From Pseudomonadota bacterium (GTDB lineage Bacteria; Pseudomonadota; Gammaproteobacteria; Steroidobacterales; Steroidobacteraceae), in NCBI GenBank assembly GCA_023423065.1, contig JAFAGC010000087.1, positions 1 through 64,000 on the forward strand: 64,000 bases of DNA, read 5' to 3'. Shown here piece by piece: positions 17,980 to 26,274 of the stretch. The notes beneath the pieces were generated by a model. The model saw only the letters and a list, made by a program, of their open reading frames with translations. It was not told the origin of the DNA and did no database searches. The translations under genes were made by a program, and so were the position numbers. Position 1 is the first letter of the stretch. Each line of letters begins with the position of its first letter.

Positions 17980-20349
17980 ATGCAAGACACCGCCCCGGAT
18001 CCCACCCTCGACGCCGAGTACCTCGACCGCCTGCATGGCTGGTGGCGCGCGGCTAACTACCTCGCCGCCGGCCAGATCTACCTGCTCGACAATCCACTGC
18101 TGCGCGAGCCGCTGACGCTCGCGCACGTCAAGCCGCGGCTGCTCGGACACTGGGGCACGACGCCGGGACTGAATTTCATCTACGCGCATCTCAACCGCGT
18201 CATCCGCAAGTACGGCCTCGACACGCTGTACATCGCCGGACCCGGGCATGGCGGACCGGCGCTGGTCGCGAACGTGTATCTCGAAGGCACCTGGACGGAG
18301 CACTACCCGGAGGTCACCGAGGACGTCGAAGGACTGCGCAAGCTGGTGCGGCAATTCTCGTTCCCGGGCGGCATCCCGAGTCACGTCGCGCCCGAAGTGC
18401 CGGGCTCGATACACGAGGGCGGCGAGCTCGGTTACGCGCTGTCGCACGCGTACGGCGCGGCCTTCGACAATCCGAAACTGCTCGTGGCCTGCGTCATCGG
18501 CGACGGCGAGGCCGAGACGGGACCGCTCGCGACCGGCTGGCACTCCAACAAATTCCTGAACCCCGCGCGCGACGGCGCGGTGCTGCCGATCCTGCACCTG
18601 AACGGCGCGAAGATCGCCGGTCCCACGGTGCTCGCGCGCATACCGCGCGCGGAACTCACGGAGCTGATGCGCGGCTACGGCCACGAGCCGTTCTACGTGC
18701 AGAACCAACCGGACTTCGCCGCGACGCACCGGCTCATGGCCGTGACGATGGACCAGGTCGTCGAACGCATCCGCGACATCCAGCGCAAGGCGCGCGCCGG
18801 CGGAACCGATTGGCCGCGCTGGCCGATGATCGTGCTCGATACTCCCAAGGGCTGGACCGGTCCGAAGGAAGTGGATGGCCTTCCCGTGGAAGGCACGTGG
18901 CGTTCGCACCAGGTGCCGCTCGCGAAGCTCGCCGAAAAGCCCGAGCACCTGCGGCAGCTGGAGCAATGGCTGCGCAGCTACGAGCCCGAAGAGTTGTTCA
19001 CCGAGCAGGGCCGGCTCAGACCCGAGCTGCGCGCGCTCGCGCCCACCGGCACGAAACGCATGGGCGCGAATCCGCACGCCAATGGCGGACTGCTGTTGCG
19101 CAATCTCGACCTGCCCGACTTCCGCGACTATGCGGTGAACGTGCCCGCGCCCGGCGCGGTGCGCGCCGAGGCCACGCGCGAACAGGGCAAGTACCTGCGC
19201 GACGTGATGAAGCGCAATCTCGAATCGCGGAATTTCCGGCTGTTCGCGCCGGACGAATTCACGTCCAACCGCTGGGACGCGGTGCTCGAAGTGACCACGC
19301 GCATGTCGATGGCGGAAGTCCGTCCCACCGACGCGGCGCTGTCGCACGACGGCCGCGTGCTCGAGATGCTGAGCGAGCACCAGTGCGAAGGCTGGCTGGA
19401 GGGCTATCTACTGACGGGGCGGCACGGGTTCTTCAGCTGCTACGAGGCCTTCGTGCACATCGTCGACTCGATGTTCAACCAGCACGCGAAGTGGCTCAAG
19501 GTCTGCAACCAGATCCCGTGGCGCAAGCCCATCGCCTCGCTCAACTACCTGCTGACCTCGCACGTCTGGCGGCAGGACCACAACGGCTTCAGCCACCAGG
19601 ATCCGGGCTTCATCGACCACGTGGTCAACAAGAAGGCCGAGATCATCCGCGTCTATCTGCCGCCGGACGCGAACACGCTGCTGTCGATCACGGACCATTG
19701 CCTGCGCAGCCGCAACTACGTCAACGTCATCGTCGCGGGCAAGCAGCCGCAGGAACAATGGCTCGCGATGGACGACGCGGTCGCGCACTGCGAACGCGGC
19801 ATCGGCGACTGGACCTGGGCCGGCACGGGTGGCGAGCCGGAAGCCGTGCTGGCCTGCGCGGGCGACGTGCCGACGCTCGAGACGCTGGCGGCGGCGACGC
19901 TGCTGCGCGAATGGGCGCCGGACCTGCGGTTTCGCGTGATCAACGTGGTGGACCTGATGACGCTGCAGTCGCCGCGTCAGCATCCACACGGGCTCATGAA
20001 CGAGGACTTCGACGAGCTGTTCACGAAGGACAAGCCCGTGGTGTTCGCGTACCACGGCTATCCGTGGCTCATCCACCGCCTCACCTACGACCGCACCAAC
20101 CACGACAACTTCCACGTGCACGGCTACAAGGAAGAAGGCACCACGACGACGCCGTTCGACATGACCGTGCGCAACGAGCTCGACCGCTTTCACCTGGCGC
20201 AGGCGGTGTTCAACCGGGTACCGCGGCTGGCGTCGCGCGCGCCGGCGCTGCGCGAACGCGTCGCGGACCTGCTGCGCCAGCACGGCGAATACATCCGCGC
20301 GCACGGCGAGGACATGCCGGAGATCCGCGACTGGAGATGGCGCAGCTAG
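17980..20349 (+). CDS. xfp: Phosphoketolase (xylulose 5-phosphate/fructose 6-phosphate)
   Basis: A 789-residue thiamine-diphosphate enzyme that splits xylulose 5-phosphate (or fructose 6-phosphate) with phosphate into acetyl phosphate and glyceraldehyde 3-phosphate (or erythrose 4-phosphate). Family landmarks are the N-terminal WWRAANYLAAGQIYLLDNP, GHWGTTPGLNFIYAHLNR, GPGHGGPA, the cofactor-binding VIGDGEAETGPLA and the middle-domain SHQDPGFIDH. Length is normal. It is convergent with the acetate kinase/PduL fusion with no base between the stop codons, and their products form one route: acetyl phosphate is made here and used there. Confidence 0.95.
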   Translation: MQDTAPDPTLDAEYLDRLHGWWRAANYLAAGQIYLLDNPLLREPLTLAHVKPRLLGHWGTTPGLNFIYAHLNRVIRKYGLDTLYIAGPGHGGPALVANVYLEGTWTEHYPEVTEDVEGLRKLVRQFSFPGGIPSHVAPEVPGSIHEGGELGYALSHAYGAAFDNPKLLVACVIGDGEAETGPLATGWHSNKFLNPARDGAVLPILHLNGAKIAGPTVLARIPRAELTELMRGYGHEPFYVQNQPDFAATHRLMAVTMDQVVERIRDIQRKARAGGTDWPRWPMIVLDTPKGWTGPKEVDGLPVEGTWRSHQVPLAKLAEKPEHLRQLEQWLRSYEPEELFTEQGRLRPELRALAPTGTKRMGANPHANGGLLLRNLDLPDFRDYAVNVPAPGAVRAEATREQGKYLRDVMKRNLESRNFRLFAPDEFTSNRWDAVLEVTTRMSMAEVRPTDAALSHDGRVLEMLSEHQCEGWLEGYLLTGRHGFFSCYEAFVHIVDSMFNQHAKWLKVCNQIPWRKPIASLNYLLTSHVWRQDHNGFSHQDPGFIDHVVNKKAEIIRVYLPPDANTLLSITDHCLRSRNYVNVIVAGKQPQEQWLAMDDAVAHCERGIGDWTWAGTGGEPEAVLACAGDVPTLETLAAATLLREWAPDLRFRVINVVDLMTLQSPRQHPHGLMNEDFDELFTKDKPVVFAYHGYPWLIHRLTYDRTNHDNFHVHGYKEEGTTTTPFDMTVRNELDRFHLAQAVFNRVPRLASRAPALRERVADLLRQHGEYIRAHGEDMPEIRDWRWRS

Positions 20350-22089
20350 TCAGCCGCGCGGCGCCAGACCGGGCTGGACGAGGATTTCGCCCGTCATGCC
20401 GCGTTCGATGCCCGCGGCATTGGCCTCGTCGGTGTCGAGATGCAGCTCGAGCGTGAAGTCGGGCGAGACGCGCACCGTCACGTCGTTGAAGGTGAGATCG
20501 CGGCCGTCGCTGTCGATGCGCACCGCGACGTTCGCATGGTCGGCGAGCCCGAGCCGCGCGGCATCGGCCGTGCTCATGTGGATGTGCCGCCGCGCGCAGA
20601 CCACGCCGTGCTCGAGTTTCACGCTTCCGTTGGGACCTTCGAGCGTGATGCCCGGCGTGTTGGCCAGATCGCCCGAGACGCGCACCGGCGCGTCGATGCC
20701 GAGCACGAATTCGTCGCTGCGCGAGATCTCGACCTGGTCCTGCTTGCGAGGGGGTCCCATGACGCGCACGTTTTCGATGCGCCCGCGCGGGCCGACCAGC
20801 GTGACCGTCTCCTGCGCGGAGAACTGGCCGCGTTGCGACAGATCCACGCGCGGCTTGAGCGTGTAACCGGCGCCGAACAGCTTCTCGACGGTGGCCGGCG
20901 ACAAGTGCGCATGGCGCGCCGAGATTCCGATGGGCACCCGGCGGTCCGTGTCGCGGCGCGGCGCCTGCAGCAGCGCGGCGGCTGCGCCCGCCATGGCCGC
21001 CTCTTCATCGGCGCGCACGACCAGCAGCGCGACGCGGCTGCTCTCCTCCGAGATCGGCGTCACGGGCCGCGCCGCGTCGGGACGCGCGTCCGCGTTGCGA
21101 TCGTCGTCGAGTCGCGCGCCCAGGAAATCCAGCCGCTGCAGCACGCGATTGCGCACCAGCGCGCTGTTCTCGCCGATGCCGCCGGTGAACGCGATCGCGT
21201 CGACGCCGCCCATGATGGCCGCGTAGGCGCCGATGTACTTGCGCACGCGGTGCGAGTAGATAGCCAGCGCGCGCCGGCAGGTCTCGTCGCCCGCGGCGGC
21301 GCGCTCCTCGATGTCTCGCATGTCGTGCGATCCGGCCAACCCCTGCAGTCCGGATTCGAGGTTGAGCACCTCGTCGAGGCGCGCCGCGTCGAAGCCAGGG
21401 GAACGCAGCAGGTGCAGTAACACGCCCGGATCCACGTCGCCGGCGCGCGTGCCCATCACGAGGCCTTCGAGCGGCGTCATGCCCATGCTGGTTTCGACGC
21501 TGCGGCCGTATTCGATGGCCGTGACGCTCGCGCCGTTGCCGAGGTGGCACGACACGATGCGCAGATCCTGCGGCGCGCGGCCGAGGAAACGCGCGACGGC
21601 GTGCATGACGTGTTCGTGGTTGATGCCGTGGAACCCGAAGCGGCGCACGCCGTGTTTCCCGGCCAGCTCGCGCGGCAGCGCGTATTCGCGCGCGCGTGGC
21701 GGCAAGGTCGAGTGGAAAGCGGTGTCGAACACCGCCAGGTGCGGCACGGACAGGCGCTGGCGCGCGAGCTCGAGCGCGGCCAGCGCGGGCGGATTGTGCA
21801 GCGGCGCCAGCGCGCTCAGTTGCGCGATGCGCGCGAACACTTCATGGGTCACCAACACGGGCGCGGCGAACTGGGCGCCGCCATGCACGATGCGATGCGC
21901 GGCGGCCTCGGGTTGTTTGTCCGCCGGTACGTCGCGCGCGAGCGCATCGAGCACCTGCGCCATCGCGGCCGCCTGCCCGCCCGCCTCCACCCGCTCGACG
22001 CGTTTGTCGAACAACGTCGTTCCGGCGGCGCTGTCGATCAGCGCACACTTCAACGAAGAGCTGCCGCAGTTGATGGAAAGGATGCGCAT
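20350..22089 (-). CDS. ackA: Acetate kinase fused to PduL-type phosphate acyltransferase
   Basis: A 579-residue two-domain protein. Residues 1 to about 372 are acetate kinase: NCGSSSLK (7-14), HRIVHGG (65-71), FGFHGINHEH, HLGNGAS (182-188) and GGIGEN (303-308). Residues about 384-579 are a PduL phosphotransacylase: RHAHLS (392-397), RRHIHMS (500-506) and the third zinc segment LELHLDTDEANAAG (about 547-560). Together they would turn acetyl phosphate into acetate plus ATP or into acetyl-CoA. The two halves are joined by a 10-15 residue linker with no stop or frameshift. It is convergent with phosphoketolase and divergent from nirK. Confidence 0.92.
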   Translation of the reverse strand: MRILSINCGSSSLKCALIDSAAGTTLFDKRVERVEAGGQAAAMAQVLDALARDVPADKQPEAAAHRIVHGGAQFAAPVLVTHEVFARIAQLSALAPLHNPPALAALELARQRLSVPHLAVFDTAFHSTLPPRAREYALPRELAGKHGVRRFGFHGINHEHVMHAVARFLGRAPQDLRIVSCHLGNGASVTAIEYGRSVETSMGMTPLEGLVMGTRAGDVDPGVLLHLLRSPGFDAARLDEVLNLESGLQGLAGSHDMRDIEERAAAGDETCRRALAIYSHRVRKYIGAYAAIMGGVDAIAFTGGIGENSALVRNRVLQRLDFLGARLDDDRNADARPDAARPVTPISEESSRVALLVVRADEEAAMAGAAAALLQAPRRDTDRRVPIGISARHAHLSPATVEKLFGAGYTLKPRVDLSQRGQFSAQETVTLVGPRGRIENVRVMGPPRKQDQVEISRSDEFVLGIDAPVRVSGDLANTPGITLEGPNGSVKLEHGVVCARRHIHMSTADAARLGLADHANVAVRIDSDGRDLTFNDVTVRVSPDFTLELHLDTDEANAAGIERGMTGEILVQPGLAPRG

Positions 22090-22125
22090 GGTTAGACCTC
22101 GTCATGCTGCCGCGCCCCGCGCGCA

Positions 22126-22139
22126 TACGCAACACTACG
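22126..22139. promoter_or_regulatory. TACG-N6-TACG motif between ackA-pduL and nirK
   Basis: TACGCAACACTACG has two TACG half-sites with a 10-base period, as at 33893 and 33926 before ccoN. It lies 37 bases before the ackA-pduL start and 61 bases before the nirK FNR box. A LuxR-type (FixJ-like) regulator site is inferred. Confidence 0.45.
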
Positions 22140-22186
22140 TACTTGAATACGCCCTTCGTGCGCAGTGTTGCTGATCCCCGCCACAC

Positions 22187-22200
22187 CTGATCTGCATCAA
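22187..22200 (+). promoter_or_regulatory. FNR/DNR-type box upstream of nirK
   Basis: CTGATCTGCATCAA matches the FNR pattern TTGAT-N4-ATCAA at 9 of 10 positions. Its centre is about 62 bases before the nirK ATG, the same arrangement as at norZ. Confidence 0.75.
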
Positions 22201-22255
22201 TGTGTCGCCCACGCCTCGAGATCACCATGACCGCAGGCAAACAAAGGGAATCCAG

Positions 22256-23734
22256 ATGAACAAGTGGCTCGTGATCGTGATGGCGGCGCTGCTCGCGTCC
22301 TGTGGCGGCGCTCCGGACGCAACCAAGGTCGAGACGGGCGGCTCGCGCAAGGGCGACTTCGGCCCCCCGCAGGGCGAGCCGATTCATGCGGTGCTCACGA
22401 GCCCGCCGCAGGTCCCGCCCGCGACGAACCGCAAGCACCCCGCGAAAGTCATCGTGGAGCTCGAAGTGGTCGAGGTCGACAAGGAAATCGCCGAGGGCGT
22501 GACCTACACGTTCTGGACCTTCGGCGGCACGGTGCCCGGCAGCTTCATCCGCGTGCGCCAGGGCGACACCGTCGAGTTCCATCTCAAGAATCACCCCAGC
22601 AGCAAGATGCCGCACAACATCGACCTGCACGGCGTGACCGGTCCAGGCGGTGGCGCGGCCTCGAGCTTCACCGCGCCGGGTCATCGAACCCAGTTCACCT
22701 TCAAGGCGCTGAACCAGGGTATCTACGTCTACCACTGCGCCACCGCGCCGGTGGGCATGCACGTCGCGAACGGCATGTACGGACTGATCCTGGTCGAGCC
22801 GCCCGAAGGGCTGCCGCCGGTCGACGCCGAGTACTACGTCATGCAGGGCGACTTCTACACGGTCGGCAAGTACCGCGAGAAAGGCCACCAGCCGTTCGAC
22901 ATGCAGAAGGCGATCGACGAGAACGCGACCTACGTGCTGTTCAACGGCTCCGAATCCGCGCTCACGGGACCCAACGCACTCAAGGCGAACACCAACCAGC
23001 ACGTGCGCCTGTACGTCGGCAACGGCGGCCCGAACCTCGCGTCCAGCTTCCACGTGATCGGCGAGATCTTCGATCGCGTGCAGTACGAGGGCGGCACCCG
23101 CGTGCAGGAAAACGTGCAGACGACGCTGATCCCGCCGGGCGGCGCGGCTATTGTTGAATTCCACACTGAGGTCCCCGGCAACTACGTGCTGGTCGATCAC
23201 GCGATCTTCCGCGCGTTCAACAAGGGTGCGCTGGCGTTGATGGAAGTGACCGGCGAGCAGCGGCCCGAGATCTATTCCGGCAAGCAGGTCGACGAGATGT
23301 ACGTCGGCGACAAACTCGTGAGCGCCGCGCCGGTGGCGGCCGCGGTCGCGGCCGGCGCGGCCGGCACGCTGACGCTCGAGCAGCAGGCCAAGGCGGGTGA
23401 AGTGCTCTTCAAGGGCACCTGCTCCGCCTGCCACCAGGACCGGGGCCAGGGCATTCCGGGTGTGTTCCCGCCGCTCGCGAAGTCCGACTACCTGATGGCC
23501 GACCACAAGCGCGCGATCGGCATCGTGCTGAACGGCCTGTCCGGCAAGATCAAGGTCAACGGCCAGGAGTACGACTCCGTGATGCCGCCGATGAGCCAGC
23601 TCAACGACGACGAGATCGCGAACATCCTCACCTTCGCCATGAACAGCTGGGGCAACGAGAACGGCGCGATCACGGCGGCACAGGTGAAGGAAGTGCGCGC
23701 GACCACCAAGCGTACCGAGGGCGCGGCGCACTGA
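22256..23734 (+). CDS. nirK: Copper nitrite reductase with C-terminal cytochrome c domain
   Basis: A 492-residue NO-forming nitrite reductase, exported as a lipoprotein (lipobox LASC, Cys16). Two cupredoxin domains hold the copper ligands: MPHNIDLHG, YHCATAPVGMH with the Cys/His/Met of the type 1 site, and HVIGEIFDRV with the catalytic His. An alanine-rich linker (about 358-370) leads to a class I cytochrome c domain with CSACH (Cys389, Cys392, His393) and MPPMSQL as the probable axial Met. This three-domain form can take electrons through its own haem. It heads an operon nirK-nirV-sco-usp and has a FNR box. Confidence 0.95.
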   Translation: MNKWLVIVMAALLASCGGAPDATKVETGGSRKGDFGPPQGEPIHAVLTSPPQVPPATNRKHPAKVIVELEVVEVDKEIAEGVTYTFWTFGGTVPGSFIRVRQGDTVEFHLKNHPSSKMPHNIDLHGVTGPGGGAASSFTAPGHRTQFTFKALNQGIYVYHCATAPVGMHVANGMYGLILVEPPEGLPPVDAEYYVMQGDFYTVGKYREKGHQPFDMQKAIDENATYVLFNGSESALTGPNALKANTNQHVRLYVGNGGPNLASSFHVIGEIFDRVQYEGGTRVQENVQTTLIPPGGAAIVEFHTEVPGNYVLVDHAIFRAFNKGALALMEVTGEQRPEIYSGKQVDEMYVGDKLVSAAPVAAAVAAGAAGTLTLEQQAKAGEVLFKGTCSACHQDRGQGIPGVFPPLAKSDYLMADHKRAIGIVLNGLSGKIKVNGQEYDSVMPPMSQLNDDEIANILTFAMNSWGNENGAITAAQVKEVRATTKRTEGAAH

Positions 23735-23738
23735 GGGC

Positions 23739-24566
23739 ATGACCATGAAGTCGCTGCGCTTCTGGAAGTGGGTTTATGGCATCGCCGTCGCGATCCTGAT
23801 GATTCAGATGGTCGCGGCGGCGCCCGCCGCGACAGCGCCCATTTCCAAAGGACCGGACGAGGCGCAGGCCAGCCTGCCGGGCGGCCGGTTCGCGACGGTC
23901 CTGCCGCCGGCTCCCGAGGTGAAGACGGTCGACCTCGCGCCCTTCAGACTGGATAGGGCCCTGGTCACGAACGCGGACTTCGCGCGGTTCGTGCAGGCGC
24001 ATCCCGAGTGGCGCCGCGACCGCGTCGCGCGGCTGTTCGGCGACGACAAGTATCTCGCGCACTGGGAATCGGCGGCGCAGCCCGGCGCCGCCGTCGCGAA
24101 GCAGCCGGTGACCCAGGTGAGCTGGTTCGCCGCGAATGCCTACTGCGAGGCGCGCGGCGCGCGCCTGCCCGGCTGGTACGAATGGGAGTTCGCGGCCGCC
24201 GCGAGCGAAACGTCGCCGGACGCGCGCAACGATCCCGCCTGGCGCCAGCGCATCCTCGACTGGTATTCCAGTTCGGCGCGCGGCGCCCTGCCTCCCGCCG
24301 GCGCGTCTCCGCCTAACTATTACGGCGTGCGCGACCTGCACGGCGTCGCCTGGGAGTGGGTCGAGGACGCCGGCAGCATGTTGACGAGCGACGACGGCCG
24401 CGAACAGGGCGACGGCAGCAACCGCTTCTGCGGCGTCGGCGCCGCGAGCTTCGAGCAGAAGGAGAACTACGCCATGCTGATGCGGATCGCGATGTTGTCG
24501 AGCATGAAGGCGGCGTACACGTCGTCCTCCATGTCGTTCCGCTGCGCGGCGGGAGAACGGAAATGA
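23739..24566 (+). CDS. nirV: NirV-like protein, formylglycine-generating enzyme fold
   Basis: A 275-residue protein of the SUMF1/FGE-sulfatase fold with an N-terminal signal or anchor (residues 8-30). Family landmarks are VTNADFARFVQAHPEW, PVTQVSWFAANAYCEARGARLPGWYEWE and GVAWEWVED. NirV proteins follow nirK in many denitrifiers; the precise role is not known, maturation of the reductase being the usual proposal. It starts four bases after nirK and its stop overlaps the start of the SCO-type gene (ATGA). Confidence 0.82.
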   Translation: MTMKSLRFWKWVYGIAVAILMIQMVAAAPAATAPISKGPDEAQASLPGGRFATVLPPAPEVKTVDLAPFRLDRALVTNADFARFVQAHPEWRRDRVARLFGDDKYLAHWESAAQPGAAVAKQPVTQVSWFAANAYCEARGARLPGWYEWEFAAAASETSPDARNDPAWRQRILDWYSSSARGALPPAGASPPNYYGVRDLHGVAWEWVEDAGSMLTSDDGREQGDGSNRFCGVGAASFEQKENYAMLMRIAMLSSMKAAYTSSSMSFRCAAGERK

Positions 24567-25117
24567 AGCGGCTGGCGCACTGGGCAATGGCGGCGCTCGC
24601 GGTACTCATCGGATCGGCGAGCGCCGCGGACACGAACTCCCCGACGTCCCTCTACAACCTCGAGACGCCGCTGCGCAGCCAGGACGGACGCGCGATCGGG
24701 CTCGACGTGTTTCGAGGCCGCCCGGTCCTGATCACGATGTTCTACGGTAGCTGCCCGATGGCCTGCCCGCTCATCATCGATACTCTGCGTGCGGTCGAGC
24801 GCGACCTTGGTGCGCAGCAGCGCGCCGACCTGCGCGTGCTGATGATCTCGATCGACCCGGAGCGCGACACGCCGCAGGCGCTGGCCGAGCTCGCGAAAAC
24901 CCGGCGCATCGACACCGCGCGCTGGACGCTGGCGCAGGCGGACGAAGCCGACGTGCGCAAGATCGCCGCGACGCTCGGCATCCAGTACCGGAAGTTGCCT
25001 GGTGGCGAGTTCAGCCATGCGTCGATCATCACGGTGCTGAACGAAAAAGGTGAAATCGTGGTACAGAGCGCCGAGCTCGGACGCGTGGATGCGAAGCTGC
25101 TCGGGGCGCTGCGCTGA
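24563..25117 (+). CDS. SCO1/SenC family copper chaperone
   Basis: A 184-residue secreted thioredoxin-fold protein with a signal peptide (cleavage near ASA, residue 22). The copper site is the CPMAC motif (Cys64, Cys68) with the distal His152 (EFSHAS). SCO proteins deliver copper to the CuA or other copper sites and may reduce cysteines; here, directly behind nirK and nirV, delivery of copper to nitrite reductase is the natural inference. Translation is coupled to nirV by an ATGA overlap. Confidence 0.88.
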   Translation: MKRLAHWAMAALAVLIGSASAADTNSPTSLYNLETPLRSQDGRAIGLDVFRGRPVLITMFYGSCPMACPLIIDTLRAVERDLGAQQRADLRVLMISIDPERDTPQALAELAKTRRIDTARWTLAQADEADVRKIAATLGIQYRKLPGGEFSHASIITVLNEKGEIVVQSAELGRVDAKLLGALR

Positions 25118-25145
25118 CGTACAGTACTGGTAGCAAGGAGTTCAC

Positions 25146-26078
25146 ATGCCGAACCGTCACGTCCTGTTCGCCGTGCGCGATCCCGCGAACGTCCTGCCGT
25201 CCAGCCTCGCGAAGGCCATCCAGGTCGCGCGCGGCCTCGGCGCTTCGCTCGAGCTGTACCACGTACTGACCGACACGCTGATCGTCGATTTGTCGCGTTA
25301 CGAACACGACGCGGCGGATTCGCTGCGCGATCGCGTGGAAAACGAGGCGCGCGCACCGCTCGCGCGCATGTGCGCCACGGCGCGCAAACACGGGGTGACG
25401 GCGGAGTGCACGGTCGAGTGGAACTATCCACCGCACGAGGCGATCGTGCGCCGCGCCGCGCAGACCTGCGCCGAACTCATCATCGCCGATCTTCACAAGG
25501 GCGCACGCGCGTTCTTCATCGCGCAGACCGACTTCGATCTGCTGCGCATGAGCCCCGTGCCGGTGCTGCTGCTCAGGAGCACGAAGCCCTACCGCCGGCC
25601 GAAGCTGCTCGCGGCGGTCGATCCTTCTCACGCGCACGCGAAGACCGCGAAGCTCGACTCGCACATCCTGTCGGCCGCCGAGCGGCTGGCCAACGGGCTG
25701 CGCGGCAGCCTGCACGTCGCGCACGCCAATCACCCGTCGATCGTCGGGCTCAATGTCGACGCGGCGGCAAAGCGTGCCGCGACCCAATGGACCGTGCCGA
25801 CCCTGGCGGAGCTGCAGGAACAGGGACGCCAGGCGTTCGAGGAATTCCTCGCCGACGTCGAGGTGCCGCGCAAGCGCACTCACCTGCTCGAAGGAAATCC
25901 GGTGAAGGCGATTCCGAAGCTCGCGAAGGAGCTGAAGGCCGGCATCGTGGTCATGGGCGCCGTCTCGCGCTCGGGGCTCGAGCGCGTGTTCATCGGCAAC
26001 ACGGCGGAGCGCGTGCTGAACTCGCTGCCCTGCGACGTGCTCGTCGTCCGGGCCGTCAGCCGCGCCTCAGCCTGCTGA
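25146..26078 (+). CDS. Tandem universal stress protein (UspE type)
   Basis: A 310-residue protein of two Usp domains (about 1-145 and 155-305). The C-terminal domain has the ATP-binding signature GAVSRSGLERVFIGNTAERVL split around residues 275-296, so nucleotide binding is likely; the first domain lacks it. The related gene at 60415 shares the same layout and signature. It follows the SCO gene by 28 bases with a ribosome site AAGGAG and is probably the last gene of the nirK operon. A palindromic repeat begins at its stop codon. Confidence 0.88.
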   Translation: MPNRHVLFAVRDPANVLPSSLAKAIQVARGLGASLELYHVLTDTLIVDLSRYEHDAADSLRDRVENEARAPLARMCATARKHGVTAECTVEWNYPPHEAIVRRAAQTCAELIIADLHKGARAFFIAQTDFDLLRMSPVPVLLLRSTKPYRRPKLLAAVDPSHAHAKTAKLDSHILSAAERLANGLRGSLHVAHANHPSIVGLNVDAAAKRAATQWTVPTLAELQEQGRQAFEEFLADVEVPRKRTHLLEGNPVKAIPKLAKELKAGIVVMGAVSRSGLERVFIGNTAERVLNSLPCDVLVVRAVSRASAC

Positions 26079-26140
26079 GTGGGGACAGATCTATTTATCG
26101 ACGATGATTTTTATCGTCGATAAATAGATCTGTCCCCACT
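26078..26140. repeat. 63-bp perfect palindrome between usp and ccoS
   Basis: Arms 26078-26105 and 26113-26140 are perfectly complementary (28 bases) with a 7-nt loop. The outer part holds the GGGGACAGATCT core related to the element at 11738. It starts at the last base of the usp stop codon and encodes the last 15 codons and stop of ccoS on the other strand. It may also act as a two-way terminator. Confidence 0.8.
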
Positions 26141-26274
26141 TCTTCGTCGAAGATCGACCTGCCTTGTTCTTCCAGATCCTCGTACTGGCCCGCGTCGATC
26201 GCCCAGAACAGCGCCCATACCGCGAGCGCGAACACTCCGAGGCCGAGCACGACGAGCAGATAGCTGACGCTCAT
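26095..26274 (-). CDS. ccoS: cbb3 oxidase maturation protein CcoS
   Basis: A 59-residue protein with one N-terminal membrane helix (SYLLVVLGLGVFALAVWALFWAI) followed by the CcoS signature AIDAGQYEDLEEQGRSIFDEE. CcoS is needed for haem and copper incorporation into the cbb3 oxidase. The ATG overlaps the ccoI stop (ATGA). After SIFDEEVG the protein is encoded by the palindrome at 26078-26140 (TDLFIDDKNHRR), which has replaced the natural end; the conserved part seems intact, so it may still work. Confidence 0.88.
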   Translation of the reverse strand: MSVSYLLVVLGLGVFALAVWALFWAIDAGQYEDLEEQGRSIFDEEVGTDLFIDDKNHRR

